Source: Lindgomyces ingoldianus (Eukaryota > Ascomycota > Dothideomycetes > Pleosporales > Lindgomycetaceae). From it: a stretch of DNA of 64,000 bases. The stretch covers positions 448,001 to 512,000 of the forward strand of contig NW_022985191.1 in the NCBI RefSeq assembly GCF_010093535.1. The letters are read 5' to 3'. The notes under the pieces are model-generated. The model ran no database searches. It was not told the origin of the DNA and saw nothing but the letters and a program-made list of their open reading frames with translations. Every line of letters starts with the position of its first letter. Position 1 is the first letter of the stretch. A program made the position numbers and the translations under genes. Positions 35,801-48,800 of the stretch are shown in pieces.

Positions 35801-36306
35801 AAGCCCCGAGTATTTAGTGATAATTCCGTCTGGAAAGGAGTGACTTGCTGAAGAAGCGCGTGCGTGATTTCGGAAGACATTGTAAAGGCTACGGCTACAC
35901 CGAGCTTCTCCACTGCTCTTACAAGATCTTGATTTAGGAAGAGAGGCTCTGCCGTATAGATGCCATCATTCCGCCGCAGGAGTACACCGAGGTTTGCCGC
36001 ACCCCCATCAATAACGCCGTACTCGTCTTCTGGAGGCTCTAGCCATTTGGCCTGAGAACACCTTCGGTGGAGAAATTTGACCATCTACATTGCTGTCAGC
36101 AAATTGAAGATGAAGGCCATCAGATGCTTGAATCACATGTCAAGGATACTCACAACATCATGGCGGTCACCGCCATTGGTACGGTTCGATACGATACTTG
36201 AGCCGGCGCTATCTCGCAATGCTGGACCTGGACGGGAAGCCTTTATCCCTTGGCCATATATTTCTTTAGAAGACCCTTGAGAGTCGCGGTCACCACTTGA
36301 TGCCAT
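32880..36306 (-). CDS. Processive family 2 glycosyltransferase (fungal GT2 type), 946 aa, ten exons
   Basis: Exons: 36306-36154, 36084-35338, 35289-35251, 35197-35150, 35089-35054, 34909-34891, 34835-34770, 34712-33296, 33247-32953 and 32900-32880 (2841 nt). A disordered N-terminus and a soluble regulatory-like domain (about 52-210) precede the first helices, which are encoded by four tiny exons. The catalytic domain has VTIQMPVYKEG, ILIVDSDTRVPED (D577/D579), the acceptor-site SEDFDVSLRL and ARWEKYAYG in the place of the QxxRW element. C-terminal helices follow. This is the family of Zymoseptoria GT2, reported to be needed for hyphal growth on solid surfaces and plant infection. It is related to chitin, hyaluronan and cellulose synthases, but its polymer is unknown. 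The 57-nt intron 34713-34769 is stop-free and in phase, so it may be retained. Confidence 0.9.
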
Positions 36307-38645
36307 TGTTGACGAAAGATTGGTGAAGGACGTGAATGAGAGTGTGTGCTCTGCAACTCTGAAAAAAAGTTGACAGACGCGGCCAGGAAATCTATCCACT
36401 CGTGTTGGGAGAGCAAAGATTCGCGGACAATCACATCCCGGATATACGACCCTCGCCCTACAGATAACTCCATCAAGTCACTTGTCTTCTCGCCCATGGC
36501 TTCTTTGGCTGGGCTGAACTGCAATGCGCCTTGAAACGACAGGGGAATTGATACATTGGGAGGGGAAGTTTAATCCCAGCGGTTCCACTGAATTGGGAAG
36601 CACGATCTGGCAGGGTTCAGCGAATATTGCTACGGCTGACAGATGTCGAATAACCTAAGACAACCAGCAGCCTGGAAGCGATTCTCTCCGACTCCTATCA
36701 ACTGCCACGTTGACGTCTGGAGCGACCTATCTCGTCCGCTAGCTGGGCGTGCGTGTATTAGACTGCATTGATGAATCGGGGTGGCACGGAAGGCTGCTGA
36801 AGGGGTGTCGGAGAGGATTCCAATTGCTACCTATCGTCCACGCAGCGCAGCCGAAACAACATGGCTTGGCCAAGCCCCCCCCTGCTGCACAAGTACCACA
36901 AACCTTGAAAACCACCAAAGTCCAGGGTGAGCAGAATCTTGCTCAGACGCCACAGAGCTACCAAGCATGCCGGCTGACATTTTTAGAAGTGCGGACGTAG
37001 CAGCAATCTATGCCATACCCAAGTAGCTTAATGTCAGTCCGGCCGGCGGGCCTCAATCTTCGCTCTTGCCGAGTCTTGAATGGGTTGATACGCACCAGCA
37101 AGCAGTCCAGGGTTCTTGAACAACTTCATTCTACCAGTATGTAGTTTGATCGGCATCAGAAATGCGATCCAGAATCAGGCCTTCACACAGGACCGACTCT
37201 AGAGCGCCTGCAAGTCAGGATCCTAGTCCGTGGCAATTGAACTTGGAGAAAATCCTCCCTCGTCCCTCGAGGTACAGGCTGGGCACTGTCGTACAAATAC
37301 GGTGCTAATGAGCCCAGTGATAGGTGATTCCATGGCGCTGAGAGGGCGGCAACGTGGGGTCAAGCACCCACGCGAAGACGCCATCAATTACCACGGGGTT
37401 TTGTCTGCCATAGTCGGCGATACAGCTTAATAGCTCGGTGCGTTTGTTATGGTGACAGAGGTGTGCAGGTCGGCGGCCCAGCAAGAAGAATCAATATTGG
37501 CGGCTGCATGGTCGAGGAGACAGAACCCAGGCGGTTGGTGATAACGTCGGATTTCGATACTCGTCTGCATGTGCAAATTCGAAACGAACATGGGCAATTT
37601 AATTCCCTGTCCATGTCGGAGACGGAGCGAACAATGAAGTGGCTGGTGCGTGGCGCTGGAGTTTTTCCGAGCGTCCGCTGCTCTAAACAAAGTCTTATCG
37701 GGCTTTAAGTTCAATAAGAATCTCCCTGGAATGGCCCGGACGCTAGTTAGAATCCTTCGTAAGAAAGGAAGTGTCTAACAGATAACAGATGTAACGGCGG
37801 GACTGTCGTGCCTTGTGACTTTCTTTAGACTGCATGAGTACAATGCCAACAAGTTAAATCTAATGAAGCCATAGTTCAGAATCCAGACATTAATTACTAG
37901 CTTATTAAGAGATATCGGAGGTGTTCACTACCGCATGGAAAGATAGACATGGGTGATGGAGAATGGTGGGACGTCAAGGATGGGCTTGACGGCTTGGCCT
38001 GAGCGCGGCCACCAACCCCAAGACGGCGCCACTTCTTAGAAGCGAATGGCTGTTGCTGGGGTTTGAGATGCTGCGATATCAGGCACCGGGATGAGCCCTT
38101 CCCAACCCCTGTATCAGCCGCGAGCACGGTTTGGTCGGCTTTCCGTTTTCAACGTGCATGCAGCTATCAGCCACTTTCTGCTGTCAAGCTCATGCTCCGT
38201 GCGCTCTGCTTTTCTACCTGCCCCTAGCTATCACTCTCTCAGTTTGCGCAGGATGCCACTAACGCACCGACACGCTAGATGTCTCTCCTGGAAAAGCCAC
38301 CTGCAGATGTCCTCTATCCCGAGGTATCGCTGAAGCCGACATTCTCGTGGCCGCTAACCTGGTTCTTATGTTGCTCAAGACGCCAGCCATAAACCCGAGG
38401 GCTGAAGCCGAATTCTAAATCAATTGACAGCACCTCGCTTGCAGCACTCTAGCGGCAATATACCATGCAGCTTCTCTCCGGGCGCGAAACATCCACAGTC
38501 CGATTTTGGAGCTCAGATTGTCGATCAGTAGACGTGCAGACCCGCAAGTATAGTATTTCGAGGCGATCCGCTTGTCTGTTTGAAGGTATTTTGGAACGCT
38601 GTCATTTCTTCAAAGTAGATAATCGAGGAAGCTTTTTTGGTTGTC
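36307..38645. other. Long intergenic region between divergent genes
   Basis: The 2.3 kb between the starts of the GT2 and GH16 genes hold no recognisable gene. Frames such as 37427-37714 minus and 38091-38333 plus look random. The size suggests extended promoters. Confidence 0.4.
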
Positions 38646-40466
38646 ATGTCGAGCTCCAACTCAATCCACACACCGCCTGTCCACTCAAACCTAGGCACGA
38701 ACCCATTCTCAACACCAATCCGCCTCAGTCGCGCCCCGACTGAAGATGAACGCAGTGGCAGTGGCCGACCGTTCTCATATTTTCCTACCCCTGCCGCCAA
38801 TGGTGAGTCTACTCTGAACCTAGGATATTATTTACTGTGCCTTCATGTAATGCCTCATAGGAGCACATCAACCACGACGGAGGAAATTTAAGAGTGCTCG
38901 GCTGGTGGATGGAGAGTAAGTCGTCCACAACAATCACTGAAACGTAGCTAATACATGCAAAGATACGACGAGAAGCCGTGGGCTGCAACAAAGCATCCGA
39001 AAATAAAATGGGAGAGGGGAATATTCTATGGATCAATTGGAATAGGTGTCGTAATTGGAGCGATTATCTGTTACATGGCTTATGCCAGTGTAACAAATCA
39101 TACAGTACTAGCAAATCCATGCCCTCGAAGACCTAGCTAACAAAACGACAGTACTGTCTGATCCTGGACGATGAGTTCAAATCAATCGATAAAAACATCT
39201 GGAATTTCGAGATTCAGAGAGGTGGCTTCGGGAGCGGGACTTTTGAGTGCGGCCAAACATGCGGCCTTCGTAACCCAAGCACTAACGACTAGCAGATGGA
39301 CTACCGACGACCCAAAAAATGCTTACACCGATGCTGAAGGGTTAGTATCTCCTTGAACTCTCTCATGCTTTATTATTGCTGACAACTTGTGCAGCTTGCA
39401 CATTGTTCCAACTTTGACCACGGAGACCACAAAGATTACCAAGGATCAATTAATCGATAACTTCGTTCTCAACTTAACTACCGATGGAACCTGTACTACA
39501 CAAGGCATCGAAGAGTGCTCGATCCGAAGCAATAAGACTGCGGGGACCATCATCAACCCCATTCGTAGTGCTCGCCTGTCCACCAAGGGGAAACGATCGA
39601 TTACATATGGGAAGGTCGAGGTTGTTGCAAAGATGCCACAAGGTAATTGGTTGTGGCCTGCTATCTGGATGATGCCGGAGAAAGACACATATGGCAAATG
39701 GCCAGCCTCGGGTGAGATTGATATTGCGGAGAGCAGAGGCAACTTTGGGGATGATTATCCCAGCGGGGGAAGGGATGCTCTCATTGGTGCCCTTCATTGG
39801 GGACCCGTGCCGGAAGCGGATGCCTTCTACAAGACCTCCGGGTTACATCGTGTTCGCCGAACGGATTATTCGAAGTCGTTTCATACCTTTGGCGTTGAGG
39901 TAAGTCGTGACGTATGCGTATAATGACTTTAGCTGATCCTGTCTAGTGGAGTGAAGACTATCTCTTCACATATATTGATTCGAGGCTTTTGGTACGTATC
40001 ATGTGCTCGAAGTACCCAAATTCGCATGCCTCAGACATGTGGAAGCGGGAGATTACGCCATGCTGATTGCATACAGCAAGTCTTTTTCATCAAGTTCAAC
40101 AAGTACAAAAGCATGTGGGATCGTGGCGGTTTCGGAGAAACCATAGGTGAGTCGTGTCCAGCCCTCAAATTTCCTCCCTGATTTCTCCAAGTAAACCATT
40201 CTGCGCTTTTCGACCCGTGGTCTCAGACAAACCGGGCCAGCACCCCCTTTGACCACCCTTTCTACTTAATCCTCAACGTTGCGGTCGGTGGTACAAATGG
40301 ATTCTTTCCAGACGGCGTTGGGAATAAGCCGTGGGGAGACAAGAGCCCCACGGCCCCAAAGGAGTTTTGGGATGGTCAATCCTCGTGGTACTCGACGTGG
40401 GGCGAAGGCGAAAAGCGAGGTCTCACGGTGAAGAGTGTGAAGATGTGGAAGCAGGGAGGGTGCTAG
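38646..40466 (+). CDS. Type II membrane-anchored GH16 glucanase-like protein, 462 aa
   Basis: Exons: 38646-38802, 38861-38915, 38963-39104, 39152-39246, 39296-39340, 39395-39899, 39947-39991, 40077-40146 and 40192-40466 (1389 nt). About 88 cytosolic residues rich in Pro/Ser/Arg precede a signal anchor (about 90-113, YGSIGIGVVIGAIICYMAYA). The rest faces the ER lumen or wall. The GH16 domain shows LDDEFKSIDKNIWNFEIQRGG, YGKVEVVAKMPQGNWLWPAIWMMP and the catalytic motif E272-I-D-I-A-E277, then DPWSQTNRASTPFDHPFYLILNVAVGG. Both catalytic glutamates are present. Such proteins cut or transglycosylate beta-1,3-glucan. The layout recalls Kre6/Skn1 but the protein is much shorter, so it is closer to the beta-1,3-glucanase/GNBP-like branch. 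No GPI signal. Confidence 0.9.
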
Positions 40467-41461
40467 ACAGGGTGGGTCGAGATTCAATCGTCGATCTACT
40501 AATGCCTTAACATGGCCCGTAGCCTGCAGCTCTTAGCAGGTTGTGAGCAACAGGGCTTTGCCAGAGCCAGTTCCGCGACGTCTCCCCAAAGTTAACATTT
40601 TGTTTAGTACATTTAGGTTTGAATCGGTGTATAACAGTCTTATTTTCCTACCTTTCTGTGTACATCTTGTTCTCATGGCTTGGGGTGAGGTTCAACATGA
40701 CGCTCCTCAACAAGACCATGAAGCGAGATGGCGCCCGTTAACCCGTCGCTCGATGGCAGGGCACCCAGGGTTGTGGAGCGGGCAATGTGGCGGCCCGTGC
40801 AATGCTTGACTGCGGGTGGTTAGCGCAGACGCACAGACAGTAGCTAATATGGACGAGCCGCGGGCGCTATCCTCAACCCATCACTATCCATATCGCATGC
40901 AGCGTGCCGCCCAGCCACTTGAAGGCACCCTCGCCGCCGCCAAATCCTTCTCGCTGTCTATCACCGCCATGTGGCCCATATTTTCATGACCCTTGCCGAC
41001 CAAGTAATGTCGGTCTCGTGTCCACAGCCAGAGCCCCCGGGCAATGTCCGATATGGCCCCCCCAGCCAGCATTGCCAGGTGTAGCCGATCGCTGTCATTG
41101 AATCATCTTTTCCACAGTTATGAGTGCTTTTTGCCCGTTCCATCGCGTCAAGGGTCAGTCTTAGCATCAGATGTACCCACAATGGTCATGAAGTCAACGA
41201 GTGGCTTCTCAGCTGGACCTCTGAAAGTGATTAGGTCAAGCCCACGCAATATTTCTCCTTCAATTAAGCGGGAGGTGTGTCTTATATCGAATGATCATGT
41301 TTTAGGGGAAGGGGACTCTGTCCCATTGCTGCTCAGTCTTCGCTTCTCTCGCTTACCTCAAAGGACATTGAAGATCATTTTAATCCCCGGCCTGCTACCC
41401 TCGTTGAAATCAATACCGGGCCATTTCTTTCAATCATTTTTCGTGATCTGATCCCAACATC
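40467..41461. other. Intergenic between tandem plus-strand genes
   Basis: Contains the terminator side of the GH16 gene and the promoter of the WSC oxidase gene. A 135-codon plus frame at 41044-41451 has no recognisable content. Confidence 0.45.
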
Positions 41462-44400
41462 ATGGGTCCTACGTTCTTTCGGTCAGGGCTAACATCTCTG
41501 CTTTCTATATCTTCTGTACGACATGCTTAATTCTCCGCAGCCAACGCACCAATGATCGCTGACTCAATTGGACGCAGGTATGCCTATCTTATGCCGCTGA
41601 TGTTCAGAAGCGGGATTTAGTAGCCCCAGCCTCACCGGTGGCCAACTGGACGTTTACAGGATGCTACACGTTTGGATTCCCGAAATTCCAATGATTGCTA
41701 CAGGCACTAATTCTTAGTGGATAGCGACCAAGTTGGGCAGCGCACATTGACTGGAGGTGCTGAGGCTACCAACGCGATGACAAACACTCAATGTATTCAG
41801 TTCTGTGCTGCCAAGGGATTCTACTATGCAGGGACGGAGTACTCTGCCGAATGCTGTAAGTATCTATGTGCGCCCCGAAGATAGTTCCAGCGCTTCTCGG
41901 AATTTAGTCGGAATGAGAGCTGACTTTGGTGCTCCACGGCAGACTGCGGGAACTCATTTATGAATGGAGGCACAATCGCAAACGTGGACGATTGCAACAT
42001 GGCATGCAACGGTATGCATTTTCCTTGCCTCCTCACTCCAGAATCTCATCTGACTTTGGAAAGGCAATGCAAATGAGCCCTGCGGTGGCCCTAACAGGCG
42101 TAAGAGGCACCTTTCAACTGATAGCGCAAAAAATAACGCTTATTGAACAGTGACCGTATACAACACCACCATACCTCCTGGGCCTGTTGGGCCTTTTATC
42201 AATCCGGGGGTCAATGGTTTCCGAACCCTTGGGTGCTATAGGTATGTGGTCATTATCAGCCTTATCCTCAATCTATCTCCAGCGTTCTCCCTGGCGCACG
42301 AGAGTCTCACGTTATGCTCTCACCGCCATGCCTCTGAATTTCACATCCCGAAGATCTGGATGTGGAAGGAAGATATTTACGAGATTGTATCCGCGGGTGA
42401 GAATTCAATAAACAACGCGACAGGAAATCCTCCAATCATAAGCACCAGCAGCCGCAGCAAATCCTTCTTCTTCTAGACTCGCCTACTCACAGTTACTCTC
42501 AGCTGACAATCAGTCTAGCGACTCGGTTCAAGCTCGTACTCTTCCCATTGGCGTGCAAACCGCTGGTGGTCCGGGATCGATGACCGTTGCACTCTGCATT
42601 TCAGCCTGCGCTGCCGGAAACTACTTGTATGCCGGCTTGGAATACGCACAAGAGTGCTGTGAGCTGCCCCTCCTTTCGTTTAGATCTTTGCGCTGCATTG
42701 TTCTCTTCGAGTATGTTATCACCCACGGTCATTTTCTCACTATTTCTTCTAGATTGCAGCAATGCTATTTCTAATGATGGTGCTCCAGCGCCTATTGGTG
42801 ACTGCGACATGGTATGAAACTTCCTCCCCTACGGTTGACTTATTTATCTCCTGAGTGTTAATATTTTCAGGTCTGTAATGGTAATTCCTCGGAATTTTGC
42901 GGTGCAGGCAATAGGTAAATTTTTCCGTGCTCCACTCTAGGGAATCTCAGCTCCTTACTTTAGGAATAGGTTAAACGTGTACACGACCCGACAGGCACCA
43001 GATGGGTGGTCTTCGCTCGGCTGCTACACTGATGGTGTTAATGGGCGAACTCTGACTACGCGAGAATTCCCTTCCGGAGGTTTGACTACTGAATCCTGCC
43101 TTGCGGCTTGCAAGACTGCAGGTTTTGCTTATGCTGGCACCGAGTATGCCGGAGAGTGCTACTGCGGAAACTCATTCGCTAATGGCGGCGGTCCTGCCCC
43201 TGATGGCAATGCAGGATGCAATATGGCTTGTAACGGCAATGCGCAGGTAGGCCTTTCCATCTTTTTCAAAGATTCTCTTCTGACTGTGTTAGGAAACGTG
43301 CGGTGGACCCAATAGGTAGATCACTTGTTTGCTTTTACCTAGCAATTTCTGACTGTGATAGACTGAATGTATACCAGTACGGAGATGGACCAGTATCCAG
43401 CAGCAGTGCTTCAGCTGCCGTTTCTACCACTGCAACGTCCAGCAGCGTCCCCTCGCCTACCTCACTTCCTCCTGGGTGGTCTTATCAAGGATGCTGGATC
43501 GATAATGCTAATGGACGTGTCATGAACAACGGACAAGCCGACAACAACAAAATGACTGTGGAGTCTTGTATTGCGACCTGTAGCAGTCTTGGTTATTCTG
43601 TGGCTGGCATGGAATACAGCGTGCAATGCTTCTGCGACAACTTCCTGCGAAACGCTGCCACCAACACATCGGATTCGGACTGTAGTATGACCTGCGGTGG
43701 AAATTCTGCCGAGAAGTGTGGTGCGGGAAACAGGCTGAGGCGCGTAGCAAATGTAACACTTTTGAAGCTATTCTAACTCATATTTTTAGCGTTTATTCAA
43801 ATTCCAGCTTAGCGGTCCTTCCAGTACCTTCCGTCCAGAAAACCAACCTGACCGGGAGTTGGACATACGCTGGCTGCCTTACCGACGACGCGCAAACCAG
43901 AGCCCTCCCGTATCAGATCATCCTAAATAACAATAACACAGCAAATAACTGCATTTCACAATGTTCTGCATTTGGGTATAATGCCGGCGGTATGGAATAC
44001 GGAAACGAGTGTTGTAAGTGGCGCTAAACATTTTCTCTGCATACACGCCTCTTACTTTCTTCAGACTGTGGTGATGTTGCTGATACTCAAGCCGTTGGCG
44101 CAACTTATGTATCGGAATCGCAATGCCAGTTCGCCTGCAGTGGAAATGCCACGACCATTTGTGGAGGAGCCCGCCGCCTTTCCTTCTACACCTGGAACGG
44201 CACAGCCTTAACTACATGGAACTATGCCTCAGGAAACGCCGCGGGAGCCTACCAATTCCTCATTGGAGGCGTGATTGTTCCATTGGTAACTCAGGCGGCT
44301 CGAAATGGCAAGGTGACCTTCATGGAGAAGTGGGGCACTGGCCCACCCAACACAACGGGGGCCTATGAACTTGACATTGCACAGCTAGATAACTTTACTG

Positions 44401-45814
44401 CTGCTTGGAGGCCAATGCACGTCAAGACGGATATCTTCTGTTCCAGTTCCTTGACACTTCCTGATAAGGCTGGTCGGCAAATTAATATCGGCGGATGGGC
44501 TCTGGATTCAACATTTGGCATTCGACTGTATTGGCCCGATGGTTCTCCTGGCGTCTGGGGTACGAATGACTGGCATGAGAACGTGCAGCAAGTGTCACTT
44601 CAAGCTGGTCGGTGGTATCCAACCGCTATGATTATGCCGAACGGCTCCATTCTCGTTGTTGGCGGCGAGCAAGGTTCTAACGGTGCTCCTACTCCTTCCC
44701 TTGAAATTCTTCCAACCGTCGGGCCTGTGTTGTTCTGCGACTGGCTGAATCGAACTGATCCAAACAACTTGTACCCATACCTCGCCGTCCTTCCCACTGG
44801 TGGAGTTTTCGTGGCGTATTACAATGAGGCTCGGATTCTGGACGAAGGAACATTGCAGACTACCAAGGTGCTCCCTAATATGCCGGGCGCTGTTAATAAT
44901 TTTCTTGCTGGACGTACTTACCCTATGGAAGGCACTGCTGTTCTCCTTCCTCAGTCGGCGCCCTACACTGATCCACTGAAGATCATGATTTGCGGTGGCT
45001 CCACTCCATACCAGGGTTTTGCGCTTGACAACTGTGTTACCATTGCACCTGAAGTTGAAAATGCGACTTGGACACTTGAGCGAATGGTAAAGTTTTCATC
45101 GTGCAAGATTGAAACTTCCAAGGGCTAACAATACTTCAGCCATCAAAACGAGTGCTCACGTGCATGACTGCCCTTGCAGATGGGACCTATATCATTATAA
45201 ACGGGGGTCATCAAGGTTTTGGTGGTTTCGGCCTTTGCACTGATCCCAATCTCAACGCAGTCTTGTATGATCCCAGTAGGCCTCTCAACAACCGCTTCAC
45301 TGTCATGGCCAATACTACCGTCGCTCGGCTCTATCACTCTGAGGCTATCCTAATGGATGACGGACGTGTTCTTGTGTCAGGCTCAGATCCCGAAGACGAT
45401 CGATACCCTCAGGAGTATCGTGTCGAGGTCTTTGTCCCTCCATACTTAATGGGCAATCCAACCCGTCCAACTATAAATATGTCCAATTCGCAAAAGGACT
45501 GGGCCTATGGCCAAGGGTACACGTTTACTTCGTCACAAACCATCTCCAAGGTTACCCTTCTTGGTGCAGGATCGTCAACACATGGTAACTCCATCGGGCA
45601 GAGGACTATTATCCCGGCCTTTTCCTGTACTGGCGGATCATGCACGGTTACGGCACCTCCAAACGCACACGTCTGCCCGCCAGGTTGGTTCCAGATGTTT
45701 GCTCTAAATTCAAACGGTACGCCTGGCATGGCTCAATGGGTTAGGATTGGCGGCGACCCTGCTAAGCTTGGCAACTGGCCACCCGGTGGGGGCTTTCAGT
45801 TACCTGGCATTTAG
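41462..45814 (+). CDS. Copper radical oxidase (glyoxal oxidase type) with five WSC domains, 1104 aa
   Basis: Fifteen exons: 41462-41515, 41578-41669, 41725-41855, 41943-42011, 42064-42099, 42151-42241, 42519-42658, 42753-42811, 42871-42914, 42970-43246, 43293-43315, 43362-43739, 43790-44013, 44065-45086 and 45140-45814 (3315 nt). A signal peptide and a KR processing site come first. Five cysteine-rich WSC domains follow (about 42-130, 152-240, 250-340, 377-465, 488-575), each with GC[YWL], C..C, EYxxxC and a CGGxNRLxVY-like end; they bind wall glycans. The oxidase domain has the Cys-Tyr cofactor pair (C665 in DIFCSSS, Y724 in GRWYPTA) and copper ligands Y945/H946 in ARLYHSEA and H1028 in SSTHGNS. 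It would oxidise aldehydes or alcohols to acids or aldehydes and make hydrogen peroxide outside the cell. The WSC4/WSC5 intron (43740-43789) needs a GC donor to give NRLSVY. Confidence 0.93.
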
Positions 45815-48800
45815 TCGTTATCACTTGTTCATACAACTTTCTTTTGTTCATAGTTCTAATATTTTGTTTCTAATGCGTATATTGAGATAGCTTTCTTCCT
45901 GGTATCAGACTTTATAGCATTTTTAAGCGATCTAATTGGCAGTTGTGGAGGAGACAAGTGTTTGTGTATGTCATTCTTACTCGCCTGTAAGGTTCTTTGT
46001 ATTTACAATCTGAGCTTGAAATCGTTGTATCATTGTCAACTTGGTCATATGCGCCTTCCAGTCCCATTCGTAAGCCTTGCGGACTCTGGTGCTCTTCTGT
46101 GTAACTGATTCTCCTCTCCGTGCTTGGCACTTCATGTCTTGAAATCTCACACTATGGCGTGAGATCGCCAAATCTAATATCTCTCACGAGAACGACGCAG
46201 GGAAAAGGGGTGTTGGCGGGGAATATGCAGTGGCTCTCATGACATGAGGGTAGATCCGATACACAATTTCCTGACCGACCTCCAAAGAGAGCTGTAAGCC
46301 ACATGACTACGCTGCATGTGCATATGTGTGTTTCAATCTCTTCGTTCACGGTGGAGATTGATTGCTTCTGTATTGAAACCTGCAGGCCGTCTTCACGGGG
46401 GCAGACATGCAACAAGGGACAAGACAGGGTTGTGCATCGGACCGGCGACACCGCAGCGTCAAGGACCCGAAACCCGGCATCTGGTTGTAAGGGTGGATGC
46501 TATATGATGGATTACATCAATCAATACTTTTGTGGGGTCAAGGTCTGTCGTGTGTGACCTAAACCAGTGAATGATGGATGTCAGACCGCAATTGCCTGTA
46601 GACGCGTATGCTCAACTTCTTGTGAAGAATGGGAAGTTGAGGCTAGCTGAACTCTAATGCAAGGCGAGAAATGTGACAGATAGCATGTCAGGGCGCCGAA
46701 AAAAAAAGCCGAGAGGGGTGAAGCCAGAATGTGGCGTGCTTCCGAGTGGCTTTTCTGGCTTGTTTAGCGCCCGCTGCCCTTCATGATGTGCTGTTCATCC
46801 GCCCCTTTTCGAAATCCATCCACGCGAGTCATCGTTAATAATACTCATCGTCTGAGTGGCAAAGACTGTGCTTGCGCCGTTCCCGGAGCGAACGTTTGCG
46901 TGGGAGAAATTTTAGTGTGGGAGTCGGAACGAGTTGTGGAGGGGCTAGTAAGCTTGTGTTGACCTCGTCCACGAGGTTATTCTAACCTCATTATTGGTAT
47001 AATATTCTTAGATGTAGTGGTGTTTCACTGCAGACTTCTTGTGTGTGTGGAGATTGAGAGTTGGTGATGTGTTGATGCGGTGCGAAGGTGTTGCTGCTGT
47101 TGTGCTTAGACCCTTGCTGTGGGTCGTTGTGCACAACTTTTTCATAGCCGAATTATGCAACTCCTCTTTCGCCTTCCCCAGCCCCAACTCTATTCATCCT
47201 CTATCTTGTAACCAACACGTTGGTGTGTCATCAAAGGGCCCAGCAATACTTCGCTCTTACTCTGTGGCCCAAATATCCACGTGTGACTTAACCATGCACT
47301 CTTTATCGAAAGCATTCTCCATAGGGCTACACGGCTTGTCCGAGACTCTCATCACGAACCCCGACCATTTGAACTCCGCCCTCAATAGCAACCTATACCC
47401 AGAGCCTGGACTAAAGCCGTCCGAATACTTCATCCCAAGGTACGGGGGACTTATTCCCAACCCCCACACGAGGGACATGGTTTGGCGACTGCTATCATCG
47501 TCAGTGCGCTGCATCTGCAGGTCTTAGGAATCCTCGGCATCGAATGATGCCGAAAATCTAGACGCAACCCGGTTCTTTGGATCTCATCTACTTGTGGAGC
47601 GGAGTACAGTGTGCGCGAGGCTTGATACGAGGGAGCTGAAGACGGCGATGAGGTCTGTGTGACGGTGTATGCGGTGCCGCATGTGGAAAACGGTTGCATG
47701 CGGGTTTTTGTTTTGAGAGAGTACTGATTCAAGAATGGAAACGGACTTGAGGTGTGCGCTAGCTTGTGATGCCGAAGAGGGAGTGATACGAGATGGAGCA
47801 TGAAGGAGTTAGCCGATCTGATACGATAACAGGACCACATGGATCCAAGTTGAATTCTTCTGCATGAGGTTGAGACATTTGCTACCTACACTCGAGCTAC
47901 AATTCCTTCCCGAACAGGAGCCTCTACTAGCATGCCAAATTGAGACGAATTGTACTTGTTGAAATGGATTTCGATCCAGATTTGTAGGCGACATAAGCAT
48001 TAAGTCATCCGATGGTCTGGCATCTCGAAATGGACGGAATCGGGAGTAACACTCAAGTGCATGCCTGATCGGTGTCTTCTTCGAAGGCAAGCACAACAAA
48101 GTCGAAGACAATCTCAGAATGTTCAGGTGTACGAACTTTTCTCCTTAACATCGCATCTACATTGGCGACTGTGATTATATCGTGCAAGATCTCCTCCTGT
48201 CTAGAGGAGTGACGGGCTCAATTATTATCCTCGAGTCACCATTTACGATAGGTCAGTGATTCAATATTGAATTACTCTGAGCAGTTAGTCCTAACTATCC
48301 AATATTAGGTGTTATCTGATATGCTACTCCCAAGGTGGGTTGAGTGAGACTGGAAGTAGAGTCTACAATTCACAACATCTAACATAGTCTTAAGGCGAGA
48401 CCTGGCAGTCTTGAGGGTTCGGGGAGTATCAACGAAGCTGAAAGATATGGCGACCTTCTCCGTGAAAGTGCTCATGTTCTCTCACTTCAACCCCGACCGC
48501 AAATTCCTGTTGTTATTCGACATGGGGCGAAGCAGTGAATAGGAACAAGCCTTGCGTGGTCACAGACGCTCTCTACATTCTCAAGGTTTCGGAATGACCT
48601 CAATGCCGACCAAAAATCTGCCTTTAACTCCCCAATACAAGGCTGCGAAACCTGCTTGTTATTTTGGCTTGGATCCTTTGGATCTAGAAAGTCCAGGACG
48701 TTCAATGCTCTCCTGTTTGCAGTAGTCGCGCATGCCTCACACGATAGTCACATGTTGCCAAGACTTACCCCTTTCTTGCCTATATAGACCACTAGGTACA

